Source of the DNA: Serratia ureilytica
GTDB taxonomy: Bacteria > Pseudomonadota > Gammaproteobacteria > Enterobacterales > Enterobacteriaceae
Length of the DNA stretch: 64,000 bases
Direction: 5' to 3'
NCBI RefSeq assembly: GCF_013375155.1
Contig: NZ_JABXOF010000015.1
Location: 1 to 64,000 of the forward strand
A model generated the notes under the pieces. That model was not told the origin of the DNA. It saw only the letters and a program-made list of their open reading frames with translations, and made no database searches. Each line of letters begins with the position of its first letter. Position 1 is the stretch's first letter. The translations under genes were made by a program, and so were the position numbers. Positions 43,701-52,929 of this stretch are shown here, piece after piece.

Positions 43701-46700
43701 ATGGCGGCTCCCTGCAGAGCGGTGGCGACCTGTCTCTGCAGGGAGGCCAGTTGACCAACCGCGCTGCAGGGGTGGTGCTCGGCGGGCAGGCGCTTTCCCT
43801 GAACCTGACCGGCGGCTGGGACAATCAGGGCGGCACCTTGACCGGCAATGGCCGCACGCAGGTGCGCGCCGCCAGTCTGCTCAATGCTCAGGGCGCCATC
43901 AACGCGCTGGGCAGCCTGGACATGCAGTTCACCGACAAGCTGGATAACGGCCAGGGGCGGATTTTTAGTCAGTCGTCTCAAATGCTGCAGGCGCAGGATA
44001 TCGTCAACGCGCAGGGTTGGATGGGCAGCCAGGGGAGCTGGCGGGCCAGAAGCGGCGGTTTTGACAATACGAAGGGCAGCGTACAGAGCCAGCAGGAAGC
44101 ACAGCTTACGGCTGACTGGTTGGATAACGCCCGGGGCGTGATGCAATCGGCGCAAAACCTGGCTCTGCGCATCAAACAGGATATCGATAATCGCAACGGC
44201 AAGGTCTCGGCGCAGGGGCAGCTTGCTGTTGCAGGCGCCAAAGATGGCGAACATGCCGGCGCCATCAATAACGCCGGTGGTCAGTGGCTGGCGGGCCAGG
44301 CGCTGACTATTGCCGCCCTTAGCCTTGATAACGCACAGGCGGGGCAACTCTACAGCCAGAAGCAGCTGCGGCTCAATCTGAACGGTGGGCTGGACAACCG
44401 CGGCGGGAAAATACAGGGCGGTGGTGCGCTGGCGCTTGACGCACAAACGCTGAATAATGCCGGCGGGACGATAGACGGCCAGCAACACGTAGCGCTGCGT
44501 ATTCTTGGCTTGCTGGAGAATACCGACGGTGCCGTGCGCAGTAATGGCGACCAGAAGGTGTCGGCCGCCGGTATCAATAATACACGCGGCGTATTCAGCA
44601 GCCGCGGCGGCATCGCGGTGGCATCAAAGCAGCTGGACAACGCCGGAGGTACGCTCATCAGTCAGGGGGCGGGCATCTACCGACTCGACCGGCTTAACAA
44701 TCAGCACGGCAAGGTGCACAGCGGCGACTCGCTCACCCTTGAGGGGGCGCAGGTCAACAACCGGGGTGGGCAATTAGTGTCAACCCAGGGGCTGGCGCTC
44801 AAGGCCGGGACGCTCGATAACAGCGGTCAGGGCACGCTCAGCAGCCAGGCGGCTCTCAATCTACAGGCCGACCGTCTGAACAATCGTGATGGTGGGTTGA
44901 TACTGGGCACCACACGCGCCGATATCACCTCTCATGATATCGACAATACCGCAGGCCGCCTGCAGAGTAGCGGCCAGATGACCCTCGCGGGGGTAACGCA
45001 GCTGGACAACCGCCAGGGGCGTATCCTGGCCAACGGCAACCTCAATATCAATACTGACCGGTCACAGACCGACTCGCCGCTGGCGCTGCTCAACCAGGGC
45101 GGGCGCGTGGAGAGCGCCGGGCAACTCACCGTGCATGCGCGTACCTTGGATAATCAGAACGGTACCCTGCTGGGGCTGCAGGCGCTGACGCTGTCCGCGC
45201 AGCAGGACTACACCCATCAGGCCGGCGAAACGATCAGCAGTAACGGCACGGTGACGTTCTCCCTGAGCGGCGCCTTTACCAACCTGGCGGATTGGTTGCT
45301 GCCAGGCAATCTGGCGCTCACTGCGGCCAGCATCACCAATCCGGCGACGCTGGTGGGCAAAACGCTGCTGCTGACGACCGGAGCCTTGCAAAACACCGGG
45401 CGCCTTGAGGCGGACAGCATGACGCTGAACGTCGATTCCCTGGACAACACCGCGGCGCTGATGGGCGACGACATCACCGTGAACGGGCGCATTATCGACA
45501 ACCACGGTGCGCCTGCGGTGATGGCGGCGACCCACAGCCTGACGGTGCAGGCCGGTGAGCGACTGACCAATCGGGAGGGCGCGCTGATTTACAGCGCCGA
45601 CCGCCTGCAGTTGCACAGCGATGACCTGATTGAAAATCGGGCCAGCTTTATCGAAGCAGACGGTGACGCCACCGTCGAGGCCCGTCGCCTGAACAACCAG
45701 CGCGAAGGGCTGGTGATTGAGCGTGACGCGGAGAAGAGCGACTACAAATGGCACCGCTACAACTACTACTGGCGCTCCTACGGTTCAAAGGTCAACCCTG
45801 ACAAAAGCACCCTGGCGCCGACTACCCAACAGCTGACTTTCCAGGATGATGCGGCGGCGCAAACCACCCGCTACGGCACTCTGCTGGCCATTGATGCGGC
45901 GGGCAAGCGCGCACAGGTGCGGGTCAAGGACAATAAGGGCCAACTGACCGACCTGTGGGTCAATTACCTGGCGCTCAAGCCGAATGCCGATGGCAGCTAT
46001 GCGATGACGTTCTACGAGACGCGGGGGGGAAACCAGCTGTCGAATATCCCGACGCCTTACCAAAACGGCTTCCATTGGGAGCACGACTGGACGCAGGTGA
46101 TGACCTGGGATCCCGAAAAGCATGTCGATATCGACAGCGCGCCGTTCATCACCGATTACAACAACTTCCGCGAACGTACCGAGAGCGGCACGGTGACGCG
46201 CGACAAGCTGGTGAGTGAGGGGATCGGCGCGCGTATTCTGGCGGGCGGCAACATGGTGCTGCGCATCACGGGAGCGTTGCTCAATGACGCCAGCGTCATT
46301 ACCGCCAACGGCAATCTGACGCAGGACGGCGGCGGCAGCGTGGACAACCGCGGTTACTCGGTTAATGAGCGGCGCCAGGCGGCTATCGTTGACCATTATG
46401 ACAAGGACACGCATCACTGGTACCCCACGTTCAACCGGGACGAAACCACGGCGCTGGCGACCGTTGACGGGGTGATCACCGGCAATGGCACGGTCACCAT
46501 CAACGGAGCCCGCATCACCAACACCACGGTCAATCAGGCGCAAATCAGTCAACTTGATGCGGCGTTAAAGGCGGTGGATGCCGAACGCGCCGAGCTTGAG
46601 CGCAATCCGCTGGCCTTCACGGTAGAGGGCGCTGCCCGACCTGACGGCGATACGGCGTTGGCGCCGGGCGAGCAAATGACAAGACCGGGCGCCGCGCCGT

Positions 46701-49700
46701 CCTCGCCGCTGGGGCGCCCACTGCTGCCGTCTGAGCTGGCGCTGACGCAGTTACAGCACCTGGGCAATGTGGCCACCGCCATCCCCAATAACGGCTTGTT
46801 TAGTCAGCATACGGCGACCGGCAGCCCGTTCCTGGTGGTGACCGATGAACGCTTTACCCGCCGCGACAACTTTATCAGCAGCGACTATATGCTAGAACGC
46901 GTAGGGTATGACCCCGCGCAGGCCCATAAGCGCCTGGGCGACGGCTTTTACGAGCAGCGTCTGGTGCGCGAGCAGGTGCTGGCGCTGACCGGTAAACCGT
47001 CCGTCAAGGGCTGGGATGCGATGGAGCAGTATCAGCAACTGATGAACAATGGCAGCAAAGTCGCCCAGGACTTCCATCTGGTGCCGGGCGTGGCCCTGAC
47101 GCCGGAGCAAATTGCAGCGTTGCAACAGGATATCGTCTGGCTGGTGAGCGAGACGGTGCAAACGGAAGGCGGCCCGCAAACGGTGTGGCTACCGAAGGTG
47201 TACCTGGCACAGACTACGCTGCGCCTGACCGGCGATGGCGCGGTGATTGGCGGTGGCGACCTGCAACTCTCGGCAAACAGCATCACCAATGCCGGCAATC
47301 TGTTTGCCGACAAAGCCCTGACGGTCGACGCCGGGCAGTTCCTGCATCAGGGCGGCGACATCAAAGCCGGCAGCATTGACGTGCAGGCCGACAGTCTGGC
47401 CCTGAGCACTAATCTGCAGGACGCACTGCGCCAGGCGACCATGAGCGCCGGCGATATTCGCCTGCGCGGCACCGATATCACGCTCACGGGGGCGAAGCTC
47501 AATGCGACCGATACGCTCAGCCTGAGCGCGCGCAATGACCTGACCATCACCGCCGCCAAAAGCAGTCATATCGCCGACCTCGAGTTCATCTCGGGTTCTA
47601 TGGGCAACCGCACCCGCGGCGGCACGGAAGCGGCCGGTGAGCGGCTGACGCACGTCGGCGGCGAGTGGCAGCAGGCACAGGGGAGCGCGCTTAACGCCGG
47701 CGGCAATCTCACGCTCACGGCCGTGCACGACGTTCTGCTTACGGGGAGCCAGGCAAAAGCCGGCGGCCAGCTCGGCGTGCGGGCCGGGAATGATATCAAC
47801 ATCCAGGCCGAGACGACCACCAACACCACGCACCTGGACGCCAACAGCCGTACTTCCTCGGTCAGCAACGACCGCCAGGAAGAGCGCCTGACATTAAGCA
47901 CGCTCGGCGGCGACCAGGGCGTCACCCTGGTGGCGGGTAACCAACTGCTGGTCGAAGGCGCGCAGGTTGCAAGCCAAAGTGGTCGCATTGGACTCAGTGC
48001 GCAGGACGTGACCATTAAAGACGCGCGCACCCGCACGCAAGACCAGGACAGCGAAAACAAACGCGAGGGCAAAACCAAAAGCCATCGGGAAGAGCAAACC
48101 GAACGTGAAATCAGCACCGGTAGCACCTTCAGCGGTCAGCAGGGCGTCACGGTTATCGGGCGTGAGGGGGATGTCACGGTCACCGGCAGCACCCTGCACA
48201 GTGACCAGGGTGCCATTGCCCTGCAGGCGAAAAAGGATGTGGTCCTTAACCACACCACCGACAGCGAACATCGCGTCTCCAATGAGGAGAGCCGCGGCAG
48301 GAAAACCAAGGGTGAGCGCGCCGAAGAAGTCCTGCGGGAAAACGTGGTGGGCAGCACCCTTAGCGGGCGTGATGGTGTCACGGTGGTGGCGCAGGACGGT
48401 AGCATCACCGCCACGGCCAGCGCCCTGCACAGCGAACAGAGTGCCGTTGCCCTGCAGGCGAAGCAGGATATCACCCTCAATACCGCCACCGAACGCGAGT
48501 CGACCTTCAGTGAAGAACGGTCTCAGAAAAAAGGCTTTCTGAAAAAAAGCAGCAGCCACAGTATTGCCAACGATGCGACCACCCGCGAGAAGGGCAGCCT
48601 GCTCAGCGGCGACAGTGTCAGCGTCAACGCCGGCAATGACCTGACGGTCTCCGGCTCGGCCATTGCCGCTGACCGGGACGTGAACCTGCAGGCCGGAAAT
48701 AACGTCGATATCGGTGCGGCCACCGAGACCGACACACACTACCGGCTGGAAGAGAAGAAAAAGAGCGGCCTGCTGGGCAGCGGTGGTATTGGGTTCACCA
48801 TTGGCAAACAGTCGAGCAAACACGAAATCGACGAGAAAGGCCGGACCCAGAGCCAGAGCGTCAGCACCGTCGGCAGCAGCCAGGGCAGCGTCAACATCAC
48901 GGCGGGCAACCAACTGCACATTGGCGGCGCCGACCTGGTGGCGGGCAAGGACCTGGCTCTCACCGGTGACAGCGTGACCATCGACCCGGGTTATGACCAG
49001 CGCACCCGCAAGGAAACCTTTGAGCAGAAGCAGAGCGGCCTGAGCGTGGCGCTGTCGGGCACCGTGGGCGGCGCACTCAACACCGCCGTCAGCTCGGCGC
49101 AGCAGGCGCGAAAGGAAGGCGATGGGCGCCTGAATGCGCTGCAAAACACCAAGGCGGCGCTGTCCGGCGTGCAGGCGGCGCAGGCGCAGGCCAAGGGTGA
49201 CCTGATTGGGGACGACAAGGCCGCCGGCTTTGGGGTGAGCGCCTCGCTGGGCAGCCAGTCGTCGAAAAGCGAGACCCACACCGAAAGCAACCTGTCGCAG
49301 GGCAGTACGCTCACCGCCGGGCAGACCCTGTCGGTTACCGCAACCGGTAAAAACCACACAGGGCAAAGCGGTGATATTCGCATTACCGGCAGCCAGCTCA
49401 AGGCCGGTAGGGAGACGACGCTTGACGCCAGTCGCGACCTGCGGCTCACGGCTGTGGACGACACGCAAAAGACCGACGGCAGCAACAGTAGCCGGGGTGG
49501 CAGCGTGGGCGTGAGCGTCGGGGTGGGTCAGAACAGCGGCGTGAGCGTGTTCGCCAACGCCAACAAGGGCCAGGGGCGCGAGAGTGGCAACGGCACCACC
49601 TGGAACGAGACGACCGTGGACAGCGGCGGCTCGGTGACGCTGCACAGCGGGCGGGATACCACGCTTGCCGGCGCCCAGGTCAGCGGGGAGAAAATTACTG

Positions 49701-51751
49701 CCGACGTCGGCGGCAACCTGACGCTCGGCAGCCGGCAGGACAGCGACCGCTATGATGCGAAGCAGAGCAGCGTCAGTGGCGGCGTCAGTGTGCCGATTGG
49801 CGCCGGGACCGGCTCGGCCAACCTGAGCGCCAGTCAGGACAAGCTGCACAGCAACTTCGACTCGGTGAAAGAGCAGACCGGGCTGTTTGCGGGCAAGGGC
49901 GGCTATGACATCAAGGTTAAAGAACACACCCAGCTTGATGGCGCGGTGATAGCCAGTACCGCGGAAAAAGACAAGAACCGTCTGGAGACTGGTACGCTGG
50001 GTTGGACGGACATCCACAACCAGGCGGACTACAGCGCGAAGCACAGCGGCGGCAGTCTCAGCACCGGCGGACCGGTGGGCAAAGACCTGCTGACCAATAT
50101 GGCCGGCGGCATGCTGTCGGGCGCCAACAACAGCGGGCATGTCGAAGGCACGACCAAGGCCGGCGTCAGTGAGGGTACACTGCTTATCCGCAACACCGAC
50201 AAACAGCAGCAGGATGTGGCGCAGCTTAACCGGGATACGGATAACGCCAACGCCGGCAGCATCAGCCCCATCTTTGACAAGGAAAAGGAGCAGAACCGGC
50301 TCAAACAGGCGCAGCTGATAGGAGAAATCGGCGGTCAGGCGATGGATGTTATCCGCACGCAGGGCGACCTTGCGGGGCTTAAAGAGGCCCTGAAGGCGCA
50401 TCCCGAGCTTAAGGGCAACGAGACGGCGCTGAAGCAGACCGACGCCTACCAAAAGGCGATGAAGGAGTACGGCACCGGCAGCGACCTGCAGAAGGCGGCG
50501 CAGGCGGTGACGGGGGCGCTGACGGCACTGGCGGGCAACAACCTGGCGGGAGCGCTGGCGAGCGGGGCCTCGCCGTACCTGGCGACGGAAATCAAGAAAC
50601 TGACTACCAATCCGCTGACCGGTGAAGTCGACGTTGCTGCCAACACAATGGCGCACGCTGTTCTGGGCGCGGTGACCGCGCAACTGAATAACCAGTCGGC
50701 GCTGGCCGGTGGGCTGGGTGCCGGCGGTGGTGAACTGGCGGCGCGCTACATTGGCGGCCAGCTGTTCCCGGGCAAGACGGCGGAGCAACTGAGCGACGTG
50801 CAGAAACAGCAGGTGAGCGCCCTGAGTCAACTGGCGGCAGGACTTGCAGGCGGGCTGGCGACGGGCGATACTGCAGGAGGCATGACGGCGGCGCAGACCG
50901 GCAAGAATGCGGTTGAGAATAACCTCCTTGGTGCGACATCTTCAGGCAAGCTCGACAAAGCAGTTGAGAAAATTAAGAACGGTGATAAGTCATTAGCTAC
51001 AGCCAATGAGCTTATTAAGCTGGAAAATGCCGACAAACGCAGTGATGCGCTGGTTTCTAAATTTACTAAAGATCCTTCACTGATGAGCAGTAATGAGCGG
51101 GCTGAACTGGCCGGGTATCTTCGTATTTATGCTTCTGAAATGGAAAAAGCCTACGGGCCAGCGGTAGCACAACAGCTGGTTACCGGGCTGCTCTCTGGCC
51201 AGGATTACATGAAACGTAACCCTGACTCTGAAGCCATGTCAAAAGCTCAGAGCATCATGAACACCTGGGGCTACCATAAATCGAATGCCAGCATAGGTGA
51301 TGCGCCGCTGATGTTTGGTGGCAATGTGCTAGGTACTACCATAAAAGAAGGTATGGCGCTTAATGCTGCAATCGGTGTTGGTGTTAATACAGTATCTCAG
51401 TTGTCAGGAAAAGAACCGTTCAGTTATGTCGATGCAATAATGGCAGGGATAACATCAGCCGCGACAACAGGAAAAGGTATTGGATCATCAGCAGCTATAA
51501 ATATGGGGGGGGCTGCCATTGGCAGTGGTATTAAAGGGGAGGATCCTACTAATTCGGTTATTGGGGCTGGACTAGGTTCCGTTGCGGGGAGTAAAGCGGA
51601 AAAATATATTACTGGAGGGTTATCGACAGCAGTTAAAGAGGGGACGGCTGAGGTGATTGGAGCTGTTGGTGGTTCTACAGCTAGTGAAATAGTCAGCGAT
51701 GCTGCAAAAGATGCCCTTGATAAAGCGGAGCATAAAGATGAAAAAAAATAA
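40799..51751 (+). CDS. cdiA: CdiA, contact-dependent inhibition exoprotein (filamentous haemagglutinin type)
   Basis: A 3650-residue TpsA toxin-delivery filament. Residues 1-60 are the extended signal peptide (ESPR: NKHCYRLIFSRTHGELRVVS). The haemagglutination/TPS domain spans about 70-330, with VANPAGIVCNGCGTINAG near 180. FHA-1 repeats (patterns such as LDNxxG) follow to about 1640. A non-repetitive central region, about 1640-2130 (KWHRYNYYWRSYGSK, later YDPAQAHKRLGDGFYEQRL), is the presumed receptor-binding part. FHA-2 and haemagglutinin repeats run to about 3020, with three copies of a roughly 85-residue repeat near 2380-2560. The pretoxin region ends in VENN (3372-3375), and the 275-residue tip follows. 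Base composition becomes AT-richer after VENN. Confidence 0.94.
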   Translation: MNKHCYRLIFSRTHGELRVVSELARSCSSEPGQRIGSGITGGSRLWVTVRRSVWLLGLLMFAGPVMADGIVADGGANPSQRPEVINTQNGLPQVNITAPNQAGVSHNQYQQFDVDAKGAILNNSAGMTATQMAGMIQGNPNLNPNSAPARVILNEVNSNNPSQLRGFMEVAGGKAQVIVANPAGIVCNGCGTINAGRMTLTTGKPQLNADGSVAGYQVERGVVRIEGGGLNGDTRHDTEYVDILARAVEVNAGVWAKEGVTLVAGRNRVSADGKTAAPLSGDGSARPELAIDMGQMGGMYSGSIRMIGTEAGVGVRNQGGQVQAGKTLTVSSEGKLSWRSGAPDAATQAGGDIQLAAKGDIETHGKVYSGGQLAVQSREGMLTQSGTLAAAGNVHLNAARGIQSSGHLLAGSNADSTLVHDANLQLDSQGEIRASGSLLSKKNVNATGRRVDISGAQVGAGRTALTAREGGVALRQSTVDSGELAVSTKGNVDAQQARVKAGRWTVDADNLSNQQATWSQTGDGESRFTLAGALDNGDGTIETQSLLLSAGRLVNQRGRLVALGETAQHWRVGGLLDNGGGTMGSNGALRLDAGSLDNQRGTVKTQAGFTLHADGAVNNAGGNLLAGNGLALEAGSDLNNQSGTLSGDDVRLAVQRLDNAQGQIIGQGNLDLTASRLDNQRGLMGAGKALDIHTGDWDNRGGTAQGETAVTATATTLNNDGGKLLSGQASTLTTSGNASNRGGEISAAVLTVKSDRLDNTQGKVIGRQRLELHARQGLDNTQGLLGAGEMLTVSSEGELNNHHGRVQGNGQTTVSARDVHNEAGKLLGGQRLSLTTSGVLGNREGEISGESLTLTAQRLDNAQGKVVARQDANLTAKQGLSNAAGWLEGGSTLAVNTDGDWDNQGGTAQGGQQVTASAQSLDNTGGRLQSGGGLTLDATGNILNRTGKLTAQQALAVKGGAASLFDNDGGSLQSGGDLSLQGGQLTNRAAGVVLGGQALSLNLTGGWDNQGGTLTGNGRTQVRAASLLNAQGAINALGSLDMQFTDKLDNGQGRIFSQSSQMLQAQDIVNAQGWMGSQGSWRARSGGFDNTKGSVQSQQEAQLTADWLDNARGVMQSAQNLALRIKQDIDNRNGKVSAQGQLAVAGAKDGEHAGAINNAGGQWLAGQALTIAALSLDNAQAGQLYSQKQLRLNLNGGLDNRGGKIQGGGALALDAQTLNNAGGTIDGQQHVALRILGLLENTDGAVRSNGDQKVSAAGINNTRGVFSSRGGIAVASKQLDNAGGTLISQGAGIYRLDRLNNQHGKVHSGDSLTLEGAQVNNRGGQLVSTQGLALKAGTLDNSGQGTLSSQAALNLQADRLNNRDGGLILGTTRADITSHDIDNTAGRLQSSGQMTLAGVTQLDNRQGRILANGNLNINTDRSQTDSPLALLNQGGRVESAGQLTVHARTLDNQNGTLLGLQALTLSAQQDYTHQAGETISSNGTVTFSLSGAFTNLADWLLPGNLALTAASITNPATLVGKTLLLTTGALQNTGRLEADSMTLNVDSLDNTAALMGDDITVNGRIIDNHGAPAVMAATHSLTVQAGERLTNREGALIYSADRLQLHSDDLIENRASFIEADGDATVEARRLNNQREGLVIERDAEKSDYKWHRYNYYWRSYGSKVNPDKSTLAPTTQQLTFQDDAAAQTTRYGTLLAIDAAGKRAQVRVKDNKGQLTDLWVNYLALKPNADGSYAMTFYETRGGNQLSNIPTPYQNGFHWEHDWTQVMTWDPEKHVDIDSAPFITDYNNFRERTESGTVTRDKLVSEGIGARILAGGNMVLRITGALLNDASVITANGNLTQDGGGSVDNRGYSVNERRQAAIVDHYDKDTHHWYPTFNRDETTALATVDGVITGNGTVTINGARITNTTVNQAQISQLDAALKAVDAERAELERNPLAFTVEGAARPDGDTALAPGEQMTRPGAAPSSPLGRPLLPSELALTQLQHLGNVATAIPNNGLFSQHTATGSPFLVVTDERFTRRDNFISSDYMLERVGYDPAQAHKRLGDGFYEQRLVREQVLALTGKPSVKGWDAMEQYQQLMNNGSKVAQDFHLVPGVALTPEQIAALQQDIVWLVSETVQTEGGPQTVWLPKVYLAQTTLRLTGDGAVIGGGDLQLSANSITNAGNLFADKALTVDAGQFLHQGGDIKAGSIDVQADSLALSTNLQDALRQATMSAGDIRLRGTDITLTGAKLNATDTLSLSARNDLTITAAKSSHIADLEFISGSMGNRTRGGTEAAGERLTHVGGEWQQAQGSALNAGGNLTLTAVHDVLLTGSQAKAGGQLGVRAGNDINIQAETTTNTTHLDANSRTSSVSNDRQEERLTLSTLGGDQGVTLVAGNQLLVEGAQVASQSGRIGLSAQDVTIKDARTRTQDQDSENKREGKTKSHREEQTEREISTGSTFSGQQGVTVIGREGDVTVTGSTLHSDQGAIALQAKKDVVLNHTTDSEHRVSNEESRGRKTKGERAEEVLRENVVGSTLSGRDGVTVVAQDGSITATASALHSEQSAVALQAKQDITLNTATERESTFSEERSQKKGFLKKSSSHSIANDATTREKGSLLSGDSVSVNAGNDLTVSGSAIAADRDVNLQAGNNVDIGAATETDTHYRLEEKKKSGLLGSGGIGFTIGKQSSKHEIDEKGRTQSQSVSTVGSSQGSVNITAGNQLHIGGADLVAGKDLALTGDSVTIDPGYDQRTRKETFEQKQSGLSVALSGTVGGALNTAVSSAQQARKEGDGRLNALQNTKAALSGVQAAQAQAKGDLIGDDKAAGFGVSASLGSQSSKSETHTESNLSQGSTLTAGQTLSVTATGKNHTGQSGDIRITGSQLKAGRETTLDASRDLRLTAVDDTQKTDGSNSSRGGSVGVSVGVGQNSGVSVFANANKGQGRESGNGTTWNETTVDSGGSVTLHSGRDTTLAGAQVSGEKITADVGGNLTLGSRQDSDRYDAKQSSVSGGVSVPIGAGTGSANLSASQDKLHSNFDSVKEQTGLFAGKGGYDIKVKEHTQLDGAVIASTAEKDKNRLETGTLGWTDIHNQADYSAKHSGGSLSTGGPVGKDLLTNMAGGMLSGANNSGHVEGTTKAGVSEGTLLIRNTDKQQQDVAQLNRDTDNANAGSISPIFDKEKEQNRLKQAQLIGEIGGQAMDVIRTQGDLAGLKEALKAHPELKGNETALKQTDAYQKAMKEYGTGSDLQKAAQAVTGALTALAGNNLAGALASGASPYLATEIKKLTTNPLTGEVDVAANTMAHAVLGAVTAQLNNQSALAGGLGAGGGELAARYIGGQLFPGKTAEQLSDVQKQQVSALSQLAAGLAGGLATGDTAGGMTAAQTGKNAVENNLLGATSSGKLDKAVEKIKNGDKSLATANELIKLENADKRSDALVSKFTKDPSLMSSNERAELAGYLRIYASEMEKAYGPAVAQQLVTGLLSGQDYMKRNPDSEAMSKAQSIMNTWGYHKSNASIGDAPLMFGGNVLGTTIKEGMALNAAIGVGVNTVSQLSGKEPFSYVDAIMAGITSAATTGKGIGSSAAINMGGAAIGSGIKGEDPTNSVIGAGLGSVAGSKAEKYITGGLSTAVKEGTAEVIGAVGGSTASEIVSDAAKDALDKAEHKDEKK

Positions 51752-51995
51752 AACATATGAGCTTTTTACCCTAATTTATCGCTGCTTTTTTGTGTTTTTT
51801 GTAATTTGTTTTATGGCAAGTGTTTTGGGCGCGTTGCTGGTTTATTTTAAAATCGGTTATTTTGAATTAAACTGGAAAGAAACTATCCTGCTCTCGCTTC
51901 AAAAAGGGGGAATTGTCGGCTCAGCTCTTGGTCTGGGGCTATGGATAAAAGCGAGGATACAAGAACGTAAGGGCAGTAAAAAGCCGAATAAGTAA
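51738..51995 (+). CDS. cdiI: CdiI-type immunity protein, membrane
   Basis: An 85-residue protein whose ATG lies 14 bp inside the end of cdiA, the usual place for the cognate immunity gene. It has two hydrophobic segments (about 10-34 and 50-66) and a basic tail (KARIQERKGSKK). A membrane immunity protein fits a toxin that acts at the inner membrane, in agreement with the Gly/Ala-rich, amphipathic tip of CdiA. A longer frame from 51699 is out of phase inside cdiA and is rejected. Cognate pairing is inferred from position. Confidence 0.8.
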   Translation: MKKNKTYELFTLIYRCFFVFFVICFMASVLGALLVYFKIGYFELNWKETILLSLQKGGIVGSALGLGLWIKARIQERKGSKKPNK

Positions 51996-52000
51996 GCTGA

Positions 52001-52927
52001 CGAACCCCAGCCTTTGCGGCTGGGGTTGTTGTTGAGAATAACTCGCTGGCCGGGGACAAAGCGCGGGAGTCAGTTAAACAAAGCGCAGAATGGTGGAAAA
52101 CTGAGGTCAGGGATAAACTGGGGGAAAATATCGCGTCCCAGCTTGTCAATGGTTTGATTAATGCCAGCAGTGAAACCAGTGACTTCGTGATGCTCGGTGG
52201 GGATACTGCATTCGATTTGACAGCAGCACTGGCGACCTGTGCAACCGGAGGCAGCTACTGCGGTCAGGCCCAAAGTGATTTAGCGAAAAAAGATGCAGGA
52301 GCGGCAGCCACACTGACTGCCATCATGAATGGCGATGCGTGGGAAGGGATTAAATCCACAACCATTAAAGCGGCCAATGGCGATCAGAAGGCACTGGAGA
52401 GTTTTGCTGGGGTATTATCAGGCGCTCTAATTTCAGCGAAGATCCTTCCTTCAGAGGGAGCATCGGCCAATGTTGTTGGCAAAGTTGAATCACCAAACCT
52501 TAAAAAACCATCTAATAACCCCAATAGTTCAAGTGCCGTTACCGATGTTGAGGCTGGCGGGTATTCTTACTATGATCAATTCAAGAATGCCAATGGGGGA
52601 TGGGATTGGCCTAAGAATTTAGGATTTGAAGGGGATCCTATCAAAACCACAATACCTGTAGGCACTCGCTTGGATAGATATGGTGAGCCTGGTGGTTCTT
52701 TCCTTGCACCAAAAGGAACACCTTACGAACAACGTGCACTTGCGCCTGGTGCTAAAGCTGAAAAATATTATGAATATGAGGTAGTAAAACCATTGCCTGC
52801 CATTCAAGGAAAAATTGCTCCTGCTTTTGGTGAACCAGGTGGGGGGATTCAAATATTACCTAACATGCAAGAACGAGTGAATGTTGATTGGCTGGTGAAA
52901 AATGGATATCTACGGGAGATAAAGTAA
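52001..52927 (+). pseudogene. Orphan CdiA toxin tip: VENN plus TNT-type NAD glycohydrolase domain
   Basis: The frame is open from 52001 and, without a start codon, reads AFAAGVVVENNSLAGDKARE with VENN at 52031-52042, so it is a displaced cdiA 3' end, not an independent gene. After VENN comes an entry-type region (SETSDFVMLGGDTAFDLTAA, about 140 residues) and a C-terminal TNT domain: NGGWDWPKNLGF, TRLDRYGEPGGSFLAPKGTP, EQRAL, YYEYEVVKPLPAIQGKIAPA, then FGEPGGGIQI with the conserved Gln. TNT domains hydrolyse NAD. The ATG at 52154 lies inside the entry region and has no ribosome site. It is followed at once by an immunity gene. Confidence 0.88.
52003..52027 (+). terminator. Strong hairpin after cdiI, overlapping the orphan module
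   Basis: A perfect 10-bp stem AACCCCAGCC (52003-52012) with GGCTGGGGTT (52018-52027) and a 5-nt loop, followed by GTTGTTG. It begins 8 bp after the immunity stop and sits immediately before the VENN codons of the orphan tip, so it probably ends cdiA-cdiI transcription and keeps the orphan silent. Confidence 0.6.
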
Positions 52928-52929
52928 TT

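Noticed and set aside
47894..50830. A 978-codon open frame antisense to cdiA
   Set aside because: High G+C and repetitive coding sequence of cdiA leave the opposite strand open; the product is low-complexity (His/Arg/Ala-rich) with no ribosome site and no family pattern.
52154..52927. Independent toxin gene starting at ATG 52154
   Set aside because: The same frame is open upstream through a VENN motif and lacks a start; the ATG is inside the entry region with no ribosome site. It is an orphan cdiA tip.
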